Below, in pieces: positions 27,549-34,760 of a DNA stretch of 64,000 bases. The position numbers and the translations under genes were made by a program. Source of the DNA: Burkholderiales bacterium (GTDB lineage: Bacteria > Pseudomonadota > Gammaproteobacteria > Burkholderiales > SG8-39); contig JADGRQ010000008.1 in assembly GCA_017880775.1 (NCBI GenBank), positions 1 through 64,000 on the forward strand, read 5' to 3'. Position 1 is the stretch's first letter. The number at the start of each line of letters is the position of its first letter. Below the pieces are notes generated by a model that worked only from the letters and a program-made list of their open reading frames with translations, made no database searches and was not told the DNA's origin.

Positions 27549-27658
27549 AAGCTTCTGAGAAAACGAGAGTGCACAAACTGCGCGACCTGCTAAGCAACCG
27601 CCTGGAGAAGATTTCGAAGGATGTGTTCAAGAGGTACTACCCGCGAATCCGATCGTAA
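27545..27658 (+). CDS. Possible 37-residue basic peptide after hsdM
   Basis: An ATG overlapping the hsdM stop (ATGA) opens a frame of 37 codons, MKASEKTRVHKL... to ...YYPRIRS. It is basic, helix-forming, and overlaps the end of the convergent dioxygenase gene by 22 bases. The ATGA overlap and the non-random composition favour a real gene or the remnant of a longer one cut off at the island edge. Confidence 0.35.
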   Translation: MKASEKTRVHKLRDLLSNRLEKISKDVFKRYYPRIRS

Positions 27659-28524
27659 TACCGCGCGCGGTACAGCAGCCGCGGCCTCCCGGGCTCATCC
27701 CTGAACGCGGAGCGCGCGTGCAGGACGTTGTTGCAGATCACGCCCATGCCCGGTGCGAGCTTCAGGCGCAGCGCGAACCGCGCGTCCTCCCCGAGCCACT
27801 GCGCGAGGAACTTCGCCGCGGACGCCGTGTCCGCGTCCTCGGCCCACTGGATGCTCACCGTGCGCGCGGTGTAGCGCATGTGCAGCGTGCCATCGTCGTC
27901 GAACGAGAACACCGGTCCGGATTGCGCTGCGCGCGCGACCTCGCCGCCGTTCGCGCGCTCGGGGATCGTCATCGCGTCCGCGCGCATCAGCGCGCGCGCC
28001 CAGTCCGGATTGGCTTCGCTCAAGAGCAGATAGGCGAGTTCGTGGTCGAGCAGCTGCGTCTCCCCGCCCTCGGCCGCGCCGCGCACGCAGTGCAGCACGA
28101 ACGCGCGGATGCGGCGCTCCGGCGGGTTGTAGTAGCCGTCGGTGTGCCAGCGGATCGGCTTCGAGGTGTACGGGATGAATTCGCCGCGCGCCGCGGCGTC
28201 GCGCACCGCGATGCTCGAGATCCCGTCGTCGTCGGCGAGCCAGTTCGGGTCGAGCCGCGCGAGGCCGAACTGCTGTCCGAGCGCGCGCGGAATCTCCTTG
28301 TCGGCGTCCTCGCCGCAGCGGCTCGCATAGACCGCCATGTTGGCGCTCGCGCAGCGCTCGAGGATCGCGCCGCGCTCGGTCGCGCTCAAGGCACGCGGGT
28401 CGCGCACCTCGACGATCAGGTCTTCGGCGCGCTTCGGGTAGCTCGCGAGTTTGCGCTCGCGCCAGAGGGCGTAGCCGCGCGGTTCCGCGCGCGCCTCGCC
28501 GACGTTCGCGGCGGCTGACGCCAC
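27637..28524 (-). CDS. TauD/TfdA-family Fe(II)/2-oxoglutarate dioxygenase
   Basis: A 295-residue protein with the iron-binding facial triad of this family: HxD in RWHTDGYYN at about residues 126-128, a distal histidine in NNVLHARSAF and the 2-oxoglutarate arginine in RPRLLYRARY. TauD enzymes release sulfite from sulfonates, but the family acts on many substrates. It lies next to a DsrC-like gene, in the same direction and 1 base apart, at the end of the sulfur-relay operon. A link to organosulfur substrates is plausible but inferred. Confidence 0.8.
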   Translation of the reverse strand: MASAAANVGEARAEPRGYALWRERKLASYPKRAEDLIVEVRDPRALSATERGAILERCASANMAVYASRCGEDADKEIPRALGQQFGLARLDPNWLADDDGISSIAVRDAAARGEFIPYTSKPIRWHTDGYYNPPERRIRAFVLHCVRGAAEGGETQLLDHELAYLLLSEANPDWARALMRADAMTIPERANGGEVARAAQSGPVFSFDDDGTLHMRYTARTVSIQWAEDADTASAAKFLAQWLGEDARFALRLKLAPGMGVICNNVLHARSAFRDEPGRPRLLYRARYYDRIRG

Positions 28525-28525
28525 C

Positions 28526-28846
28526 TCAGGCCACGCTGCCGAAGCCGCGGTCGGTCGCGCCCGCCGGCGCCTTGAGCCCCGCGAGGCGGCAGCCCTGCGC
28601 CACCGGGCCGCCGGGGAACAGCGTGTAGAGATGCTTCATGCCGCCCTTGTGGTGGAACTTTTCCTCCAGCGCGTCCTGCAATTCGCGCATGTTGATCGCG
28701 ACCGCGTGGTGCCTGGCGTAGAACTCCTGCAAGGCGCGCAGCAGTTCCCAGTGGTCCTCGCCGAACGCGACGCCTTCCTGCTTCGCGATCTCGCGGGCCT
28801 TCTCCGGCGTCCATTCGAGCGGTGCGTGGCGGAATTCGGTGGTCAT
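28526..28846 (-). CDS. DsrC/TusE-family protein with a single C-terminal cysteine
   Basis: A 106-residue DsrC-like protein, close to the one at 19187-19540 (shared EDHWE, FPGGPVAQGCR, AGLK, GSV). C86 matches the first DsrC cysteine; the second is absent and the tail is GFGSVA. It may accept or hand over persulfide sulfur as TusE does, but cannot make a DsrC trisulfide. It lies between the dioxygenase and the 191-residue unknown protein with one-base gaps. Confidence 0.86.
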   Translation of the reverse strand: MTTEFRHAPLEWTPEKAREIAKQEGVAFGEDHWELLRALQEFYARHHAVAINMRELQDALEEKFHHKGGMKHLYTLFPGGPVAQGCRLAGLKAPAGATDRGFGSVA

Positions 28847-28847
28847 G

Positions 28848-29423
28848 TCATGTCTCCTTTCGCGCAGGCGGGTAGAACCCGTCGATCGTTTTCTTCAGCG
28901 TGCCGAGCGCCTCGGGCGCCTGGAGCTCCATGATCTGGTCGATCACCCAGGGCTGGTCGGATTCGAGCATCAACTCGCGCACCGCGAGCCCGAGGTAGCG
29001 CAGGATCGGGAAACCCGGCTTGTCGGACTGGCAGTCGAAGGTGGCGTAGTCCTCGGCGCGCCGGTTGAGCATGTCGATGAAGTTTGCGCGGTAATCGAAA
29101 CCGTCGTCGATGCCCATCTCGCGCAGGTTGTTGACGACCATCTCGGCCAGGCGCTTCCCTGCCGACTGGATGAGTTGCGCGCGTTCCTCATCGGGGATGC
29201 GCCCGTACACCGAGCGGTCGCTCATGTGCAGCAAGAACGTCGCGACCTCGCCGAGGATGCGGATGCCGCGCTCCGGCGTGACGATGTCGCAATCGGCTTT
29301 GGAAAGGTTCGATACGGTGGCGTCCGCGAGCCGCCAAATGGTCGAGGCGAGCACAGTCGCGACCTCGGCCGCCGAGCGGCCGCCGGCGTTCTTGAACCAG
29401 ATCGTCTTTACACGGAGCGCCAT
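28848..29423 (-). CDS. Unknown 191-residue protein in the sulfur-relay operon
   Basis: A mostly helical soluble protein. Notable features are KTIWFKNAGGRSAAEV at the N-terminus, a cysteine near 44 (SKADCDIVT) and a second in the TFDCQSDKPGF segment. No domain is recognised. It is sandwiched between a DsrC-like gene and the tandem TusA gene with gaps of 1 and 6 bases, so it is expected to function with sulfur carriers, perhaps as a partner or scaffold. Confidence 0.65.
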   Translation of the reverse strand: MALRVKTIWFKNAGGRSAAEVATVLASTIWRLADATVSNLSKADCDIVTPERGIRILGEVATFLLHMSDRSVYGRIPDEERAQLIQSAGKRLAEMVVNNLREMGIDDGFDYRANFIDMLNRRAEDYATFDCQSDKPGFPILRYLGLAVRELMLESDQPWVIDQIMELQAPEALGTLKKTIDGFYPPARKET

Positions 29424-29429
29424 GCACCG

Positions 29430-29915
29430 CTACCGCGCACGCAGGAAAAACTCGTAGACGCCGCGCCCGGTCTCGCGCGTGGCGACCAGTTCGTGCCCGG
29501 TGGTCTTCACCCAGGCGCGCACGTCCGCCGGGGTGCCGGGGCAGCTCGAGATCAGGTGCAGCACTTCCCCGGACTTCATCCCTTCGAGCAGCTTCTTCGC
29601 CTCGAGGATCGGCCCCGGGCAGGATACGCCGCGGATGTCGAGCACTGCGGTCGCCTTGGGCGGCGCGCGGTGGCCTTTGCGCAGGAAAAACAGCATCCGC
29701 TTGCCTTCGCCTTTCTCGGTTCCGAGCAGCTCGTGGTCGGTCACGTTGACCCAGGCGGAGATATCGTCGGGCGTGCCGGGGCAGTCGGAAACGAGCAGCA
29801 GCACCTGCCCCGCGTCGAGGTCGTCGAGGACGCGTTTCGCCCCGAGCAGCGGCGAAGGGCACGACAGCCCGCACAGATCCAGCGTCACGGCGGGTTTGGT
29901 GGTCACGGCGCTCAC
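29430..29915 (-). CDS. Tandem TusA-type sulfurtransferase (two fused domains)
   Basis: TusA moves persulfide sulfur between proteins in the cytoplasm. This 161-residue protein has two complete TusA domains, about 9-80 and 88-160. Both keep the active-site Cys-Pro-x-Pro: C19 in LSCPSP and C99 in VSCPGP. Each domain also has a second cysteine in a matching xCPGTP turn (C45, C125), not typical of TusA. Normal TusA is about 80 residues, so this is a fusion or duplication. It could pass sulfur between its own two sites or bind two partners at once. Confidence 0.9.
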   Translation of the reverse strand: MSAVTTKPAVTLDLCGLSCPSPLLGAKRVLDDLDAGQVLLLVSDCPGTPDDISAWVNVTDHELLGTEKGEGKRMLFFLRKGHRAPPKATAVLDIRGVSCPGPILEAKKLLEGMKSGEVLHLISSCPGTPADVRAWVKTTGHELVATRETGRGVYEFFLRAR

Positions 29916-29933
29916 GATAGGGCCCCTCTCACG

Positions 29934-30266
29934 TCAGTATCCCCCTTTGCCCAACGGTTTCGGCAGCCCGGCGATCTTCGCGGCCTGCTTGGCTGGCCCG
30001 GCGGGAAACAGATCGTACAGGTATTTGCTGTCGGTGCCCGGGCGCACGCGCTCGGCGAACTCCTTCAGCATGTTGCGGAAGTTAGGCGTCTGGCCGTCCT
30101 CACGGTACTTCTCGCGCATGTAGCGGATCACCTGCCAGTGCGCGTCGGTCAGCTCGATGCCGTCGGCCTGCGCGATCACGCCGGCGATCTCGTCGCCGTA
30201 CTCGGGCTCGAGCAGGTAACCGTCCGCGTCCGCCTCGTATTCGGTGCCCCCGACCGTGTATCCCAT
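29934..30266 (-). CDS. DsrC-like protein lacking both redox cysteines
   Basis: A 110-residue protein that aligns along its whole length with the true DsrC at 34761-35093 (YEADADGYLL, KYLYDLFPAGPAKQ, KIAGLPKP). At the first active position it has alanine (PAKQAAK, A96), and the end reads PLGKGGY instead of PTGCV. It cannot carry sulfur. Cysteine-less DsrC relatives are thought to have binding or regulatory roles. It lies between the TusA fusion and the Cas6-like gene. Confidence 0.88.
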   Translation of the reverse strand: MGYTVGGTEYEADADGYLLEPEYGDEIAGVIAQADGIELTDAHWQVIRYMREKYREDGQTPNFRNMLKEFAERVRPGTDSKYLYDLFPAGPAKQAAKIAGLPKPLGKGGY

Positions 30267-30286
30267 GGCGATGCTCCCGTTGTCCG

Positions 30287-30862
30287 TTACTTGTGCCCTA
30301 CGAAGATGCCGAAGCCGAGCCCGCGGTGCGCGCCGATCCCGGCGACCTGCAGCGCGAGCGACTGGCGCGCGGGCAGCTCGACCAGCATCAGGCTGTAGCC
30401 CGCCAAGTCGCCGCGGGCGCCGCGCGTCAGCGTGCGACGGCCGACGATGAATTCCGAGTTCACCCCGAGCAGGTCCAGTTCGCGCTTCGCCTGCTCGACG
30501 ATGCTTTCCTCATCGTCGCGCTCAGCCGCCACCCGGTACGCGTAGAGCGTCGGGTGCGGCGCGAGCGGTCGCGTTTTCGCCTCGCCGAGTGCCGCGGGCG
30601 TACCCGCGATTTCGAGCCGCCGGCCGCACAGACCCAGCGCCGCCTCGACGCGCGCCTCGGGCAGCCTCATCAGCAACCGGCTGCCTCTCTGGAGAACCAG
30701 CCCCTCATCGCCCGCCGACGCGGCGCGAATCGGCAGCACCGCGACCGCGTCGTCCTCGCCGAGCCATGGTGCGGCCTGCACGAGCGCCTGCCACAGCGCG
30801 AGCGAATGATCGCGCGGCAATCGGCCGCCGGACACCGCAAAAGCGATGTCCAGGTGTTTCAC
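30287..30862 (-). CDS. Orphan Cas6/Cmx6-like protein
   Basis: A 191-residue protein matching, from memory, the Cas6 variant of type I-MYXAN CRISPR systems (Cmx6). It has the start KHLDIAFAVSGGRLPRDHS, the SRLLMRLP strand, the TLYAYRV segment, the GRRTLTR loop, and a C-terminal glycine-rich loop GIGAHRGLGFGIFV characteristic of Cas6/RAMP folds. Cas6 normally cuts CRISPR precursor RNA. No other cas gene or CRISPR array is in the window. The GTG start at 30862 overlaps the stop of the 70-residue gene. A role other than CRISPR processing is likely here. Confidence 0.72.
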   Translation of the reverse strand: MKHLDIAFAVSGGRLPRDHSLALWQALVQAAPWLGEDDAVAVLPIRAASAGDEGLVLQRGSRLLMRLPEARVEAALGLCGRRLEIAGTPAALGEAKTRPLAPHPTLYAYRVAAERDDEESIVEQAKRELDLLGVNSEFIVGRRTLTRGARGDLAGYSLMLVELPARQSLALQVAGIGAHRGLGFGIFVGHK

Positions 30863-31071
30863 CCCGGCTGGCGGTGCGCCCATGCGACCATCGCTTCGCC
30901 CCATCCGCGGGCCGAGGCCGGGTCGATGTCGAACACCGTGAAGCGCTTGCCCTCGCGGATGCGCACGCGCAGCAGGCTCATGCCGCCCGCGGCGTGAACC
31001 ACCTCCTGCAGCTCGATCGCCTGCCCGCCGAGCGGCACGGTGAACTTCTGTAGAGGCGTCACTTCGGCCAT
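30859..31071 (-). CDS. Small 70-residue protein upstream of the Cas6-like gene
   Basis: First gene of the minus-strand accessory operon, beginning MAEVTPLQKF and ending WAHRQPG. The middle (ELQEVVHAAGGMSLLRVRIREGKRF) predicts a small beta-rich fold, with an Arg-rich strand. Its stop overlaps the Cas6-like start (GTGA). I believe similar small proteins occur beside Cas6-like genes in other sulfur oxidizers, but I cannot verify this here. Function unknown. Confidence 0.65.
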   Translation of the reverse strand: MAEVTPLQKFTVPLGGQAIELQEVVHAAGGMSLLRVRIREGKRFTVFDIDPASARGWGEAMVAWAHRQPG

Positions 31072-31147
31072 CGTTGCGCATTGAACCGGCCGCCGCGGGC
31101 CCTGCCAATTCCCCGGTGGGCGCAACGCGTATACCCCATGTGGGTTA

Positions 31148-31162
31148 TGCGGGATACCCGCA
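31148..31162. promoter_or_regulatory. Palindromic site in the divergent region between the accessory operon and dsrA
   Basis: TGCGGG-ATA-CCCGCA is a perfect 15-base palindrome in the 164-base gap 31072-31235. Just before it, TACCCCATGTGGGTTA (31126-31147 region) is a second, imperfect inverted repeat sharing the TACCC/GGGTA-like halves. The position between two divergent sulfur operons suggests an operator for a common regulator. No clear -35/-10 pair was found next to it. Confidence 0.45.
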
Positions 31163-31235
31163 GGGGATGATTCCAGCATTGGTCCGGGGCCGCTACAGTC
31201 GCGGACATCCCGGTCGTCCCCAAGGAGGAGGCGGA

Positions 31236-32543
31236 ATGGCGAAAAAGACCCACGACACCCCGATGCTCGACCAGCTCGAGGGCGGCCCTTGGCCCAGCTT
31301 TGTCACGGGCCTGAAGCGGCTGGCGAAGGACAACGACATGATGGTCGACCTGCTCGGCCAGCTCGAGACGTCCTACCAGACGCGCAAGGGATACTGGAAG
31401 GGAGGCACGGTCGGCGTGTTCGGCTACGGCGGCGGCGTGATCCCGCGCTTCACCGACCTGAAGGACGAGGCCGGCAAGCCGGTCTACCCGGACGCGGCCG
31501 AATTCCACACGCTGCGCGTGCAGCCGCCGGCCGGCATGCACTACGACACCAAGACGCTGCGCAAGCTCTGCGACATCTGGGAAAAGCACGGCTCCGGGCT
31601 GATCGCCTTCCACGGCCAGTCGGGCGACATCATGTTCCAGGGCATCCGCACCGACAAGGTGCAGGATGCGTTCGACGAGCTGAATGAGAACGGCTTCGAC
31701 CTTGGTGGCGCAGGCCCCGCGCTGCGCACCTCGATGTCCTGCGTCGGCGCGGCGCGTTGCGAGGTCTCCTGCTACGACGAGGCGCGCGCGCTGCGCGAGG
31801 TGATCAACAACAACCTGGACGACATGCACCGCCCGGCGCTGCCGTACAAGTTCAAGTTCAAGTTCTCCGGCTGCGGCAACGACTGCGTCAACTCGATCCA
31901 GCGCTCCGACTTCGCCACCATCGGCACCTGGCGCGACAACATGCAGGTGAACAACGAGTACTCGCGCGCCTACTTCAAGGCGCACGGGATGACCGACCTG
32001 GTGAACGACGTGGTCACGCGGTGCCCGACCAAGGCGATCCAGGTGATGAAAAAGCGCGAGGTCAAGGCCGGCCCGCAGCACTCGGTCGCCGAACTTGACG
32101 ACGAGCACTGCATGGTGATCGACAACAAGGACTGCGTGCGTTGCGTGCACTGCATCAACGTGATCCGCGGCGGGCTGCTGCCGGGCAAGGACCGCGGCGT
32201 CACGATCCTGGTCGGCGGCAAGGGCGTGCTCAAGATCGGCGCCTCCATGGGCACCGTCATCGTGCCGTTCATGAAGCTGGAAACCGACGCGGACTACGAG
32301 AAGCTGAAGGAGCTTGCGCGCTCGGTGCTCGATTTCTTCGCCGAGAACGCGCTCGAGCACGAGCGCGTCGGCGAGACGGTCGATCGCATCGGACTGGTGA
32401 ATTTCCTCGAGGCGCTGGGGCTGCCGGTCGATCCCAACATGATCTCCGAACCACGCTCCAATCCCTACGTTCGCACCGACGGCTGGGACGAGGAAGTGGC
32501 CAAATGGATCGAGCACAAACAGCAGCAGAAGAGCGCCGCCTGA
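31236..32543 (+). CDS. dsrA: Reverse dissimilatory sulfite reductase alpha subunit
   Basis: DsrA with DsrB forms the siroheme enzyme that in sulfur oxidizers makes sulfite from DsrC-bound sulfane sulfur. The 435-residue protein has the siroheme/[4Fe-4S] cysteines C169, C175 (CVGAARC) and C213, C217 (CGNDC), and an inserted ferredoxin domain (CVRCVHC) at about 305-311. AAGGAGGAG lies 7 bases before the ATG. It begins the dsrABEFHCMKLJOPN cluster; an oxidative direction is inferred from the presence of dsrEFH and dsrL. Confidence 0.97.
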   Translation: MAKKTHDTPMLDQLEGGPWPSFVTGLKRLAKDNDMMVDLLGQLETSYQTRKGYWKGGTVGVFGYGGGVIPRFTDLKDEAGKPVYPDAAEFHTLRVQPPAGMHYDTKTLRKLCDIWEKHGSGLIAFHGQSGDIMFQGIRTDKVQDAFDELNENGFDLGGAGPALRTSMSCVGAARCEVSCYDEARALREVINNNLDDMHRPALPYKFKFKFSGCGNDCVNSIQRSDFATIGTWRDNMQVNNEYSRAYFKAHGMTDLVNDVVTRCPTKAIQVMKKREVKAGPQHSVAELDDEHCMVIDNKDCVRCVHCINVIRGGLLPGKDRGVTILVGGKGVLKIGASMGTVIVPFMKLETDADYEKLKELARSVLDFFAENALEHERVGETVDRIGLVNFLEALGLPVDPNMISEPRSNPYVRTDGWDEEVAKWIEHKQQQKSAA

Positions 32544-32572
32544 GCGGCACGGCAAACGCATAGGGGAGTCTC

Positions 32573-33643
32573 ATGGCCCAGCACAGATCACCGATCGAAA
32601 CCGGCGCGCCCGACCCGATGCCGCTGCTGCATCCGCTGTTGCGAAAGAACTACGGCAAGTGGATTTATCATGATCATCCACGCCCCGGCGTGCTGATGCA
32701 CCGGGCGGCGAATGGCGACCAGGTCTGGACCGTGAAGGCCGGCACGCAGCGGCAAATGGACGTGTACACCATCCGCACGCTGTGCGACATCGCCGACACC
32801 TACGCCGACGGGCACGTGCGCTTCACCACGCGCTCGAACATCGAGTACATGGTCGCCGACGAGGCGAGGGTCAATCCGCTGATTGCGGCGCTGAACAAGG
32901 CCGGCTTCCCGATCGGCGGCACCGCGAATTCGGTTTCGATGATCGCGCACACGCAGGGGTGGTTGCACTGCGATATCCCGGGCACCGACGCCTCGGGCGT
33001 GACCAAGGCGCTGATGGACGAGCTGCACCAGGAGTTCATCAACTGCGAGATGCCCAACCGCGTCAAGCTCTCGACCTCGTGCTGCGAGATCAACTGCGGC
33101 GGCCAGGCCGACATTGCGGTCATCGTGCAGTACACCAAACCGCCGAAGATCAACCACGACCTCGTCGCCAACGTGTGCGAACGGCCCGCGGTGGTGGCGC
33201 GCTGCCCGGTGGCGGCGATCCGGCCGGCGCTGGTCAACGGCAAGCCCTCGCTCGAGATCGATGAGAAGAAGTGCATGTGCTGCGGCGCCTGCTATCCACC
33301 GTGCCCGCCGATGCAGATCAACGATCCCGACAGCACGAAGATCGCGATCTGGGTGGGCGGCAAGAATTCCAATGCTCGCGGCAAGCCCACGTTTCACAAG
33401 CTGGTCACCTCGGGCCTGCCGAACAATCCGCCGCGCTGGCCGGAGGTGGCGGCGGTGGTGAAGAAGATCCTCGCCGCTTACAAGGCCGACGCACGCTCCT
33501 GGGAGCGCATGATCGACTGGATCGAGCGCATCGGCTGGGCGCGCTTCTTCGAGAAGACCGGGCTGCCGTTCACCAAGTACCACATCGACGACTGGCGCGG
33601 CGCGCGGCGCACGTTGAACGCCTCCAACCACATCCGCTTCTAG
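32573..33643 (+). CDS. dsrB: Reverse dissimilatory sulfite reductase beta subunit
   Basis: The 356-residue partner of DsrA carries the catalytically active siroheme. The cysteines for the siroheme-linked cluster are in STSCCEINCGG at about 162-172 and the ferredoxin insert in CMCCGACYPPCPP near 235-247. Length is normal. It starts 29 bases after dsrA. Confidence 0.97.
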   Translation: MAQHRSPIETGAPDPMPLLHPLLRKNYGKWIYHDHPRPGVLMHRAANGDQVWTVKAGTQRQMDVYTIRTLCDIADTYADGHVRFTTRSNIEYMVADEARVNPLIAALNKAGFPIGGTANSVSMIAHTQGWLHCDIPGTDASGVTKALMDELHQEFINCEMPNRVKLSTSCCEINCGGQADIAVIVQYTKPPKINHDLVANVCERPAVVARCPVAAIRPALVNGKPSLEIDEKKCMCCGACYPPCPPMQINDPDSTKIAIWVGGKNSNARGKPTFHKLVTSGLPNNPPRWPEVAAVVKKILAAYKADARSWERMIDWIERIGWARFFEKTGLPFTKYHIDDWRGARRTLNASNHIRF

Positions 33644-33651
33644 CGAAAGAG

Positions 33652-34011
33652 ATGAATTTCGGCCTGCTGATCAACGAGGGACCGTACAACCACCAGGCCG
33701 CGGACACGGCGTACCAGTTCGCGCGCGCCGCGCTGGGGAAGGGGCATCGCGTGCAGCGCGTGTTCTTCTATAACGACGGCGTGAACAACGCGACGCGGCT
33801 CACCGAACCGCCGCAGGACGACCGGCACATCGTCAACCGCTGGTCGAAGCTGGCCGCGGACCACGGCGTCGACCTGGTGGTGTGCGTGGCGGCGGGCCTG
33901 CGCCGTGGGCTGGTGGAGGACAACGTCGCGCCGGGCTTTCGCATCTCCGGGCTGGGGCAGCTGGTCGAAGCGGGCATCGAGTCCGACCGCTTCGTCGTGT
34001 TCGGCGACTGA
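33652..34011 (+). CDS. dsrE: Sulfurtransferase subunit DsrE
   Basis: DsrE is the sulfur-accepting subunit of the DsrE2F2H2 hexamer, which feeds DsrC. The 119-residue protein begins MNFGLLINEGPYNHQA and keeps the persulfide cysteine in VVCVAAGLRRG at about residue 81. dsrEFH are diagnostic for the oxidative dsr pathway. It starts 8 bases after dsrB and ends 12 bases before dsrF. Confidence 0.95.
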   Translation: MNFGLLINEGPYNHQAADTAYQFARAALGKGHRVQRVFFYNDGVNNATRLTEPPQDDRHIVNRWSKLAADHGVDLVVCVAAGLRRGLVEDNVAPGFRISGLGQLVEAGIESDRFVVFGD

Positions 34012-34023
34012 ACGGGAGAGGTG

Positions 34024-34431
34024 ATGGCCCAGGTAGCGGAGGCGCTCGAGCAGGAACAGGACGCGCAAAGCGTCGTCAAGAAATTCATGTTCGTCAATCG
34101 CAAGGCGCCGTATGGCACGATCTATGCGCTCGAGGGGCTCGAAGTGGTGCTGATCAGCGCCGCCTTCGACCAGGACGTGAGCCTCGCGTTCCTCGACGAC
34201 GGCGTGTACCAGCTGGTGAAGGGCCAGCAGACCAAGGGGCTCGAAGTGAAGAACTTCTCGCCCACCTACCGCGCGCTCGAGGGCTACGACGTCGAGAAAC
34301 TCTACGTCGAGGGCGAATCGCTCGAGGCGCGCGGCTTGCGGGAAGACCAGCTGCTGGTGCCGGTGCAGGTGGTGAGCGCGCAGGAAATGGCGCAGCTCAT
34401 GGAACAGCAGGACGTGATCATCGGGTTCTGA
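34024..34431 (+). CDS. dsrF: DsrEFH complex subunit DsrF
   Basis: A 135-residue DsrE-fold protein with the family start KKFMFVNRKAPYGT and the LISAAFDQDVSLAFLDDGVYQL core. As in other DsrF proteins the cysteine used by DsrE is absent, so it is structural in the hexamer. A GTG three bases earlier is in frame, but the ATG is preferred, with GGGAGAGG upstream. Confidence 0.94.
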   Translation: MAQVAEALEQEQDAQSVVKKFMFVNRKAPYGTIYALEGLEVVLISAAFDQDVSLAFLDDGVYQLVKGQQTKGLEVKNFSPTYRALEGYDVEKLYVEGESLEARGLREDQLLVPVQVVSAQEMAQLMEQQDVIIGF

Positions 34432-34433
34432 AC

Positions 34434-34733
34434 ATGCTCCACATCGTCAACAAGTCGCCCTACGAGAAGAATTCGCTGACCAGTTGCCTGGCGCACGCCC
34501 TGAAGGGCGGGGCGCTGCTGCTGATCGAGGATGCCGTGTATGGCGCGACCAAAGGAAATGTCGCGGAAGGCGCGATCCGGCGCGCACTCGCGGACCTGCC
34601 GGTGTACGCACTGGGGCCCGACCTCGAGGCGCGCGGCATGCAGGGCAACGTGATCGAGGGCGTGAAGGTGGTGGATTTCGGCGGGTTCGTCGATCTGGTG
34701 GCGGAGCACCGGACGAGCCAGTCCTGGCTTTGA
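34434..34733 (+). CDS. dsrH: DsrEFH complex subunit DsrH
   Basis: The 99-residue third subunit of DsrEFH, related to TusB. It begins MLHIVNKSPYEKNSLTSCL; the cysteine near 18 corresponds to the one known in DsrH. It starts two bases after dsrF ends, and ends 27 bases before dsrC. The DsrEFH complex has a transferase role between TusA and DsrC. Confidence 0.93.
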   Translation: MLHIVNKSPYEKNSLTSCLAHALKGGALLLIEDAVYGATKGNVAEGAIRRALADLPVYALGPDLEARGMQGNVIEGVKVVDFGGFVDLVAEHRTSQSWL

Positions 34734-34760
34734 TCATCCGGCAAACCGAAGGAGAAGCAC

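Noticed and set aside
28526-28846. Annotation of the one-cysteine DsrC relatives as true DsrC
   Set aside because: Both this gene and 19187-19540 lack the penultimate cysteine needed for the DsrC trisulfide cycle, so only the two-cysteine copy at 34761-35093 is called dsrC.
30287-31071. The Cas6-like gene as part of a working CRISPR-Cas locus
   Set aside because: No cas1, cas2, cas3, cas5, cas7 or cas8 genes and no repeat-spacer array anywhere in the 64 kb. It is treated as an orphan.
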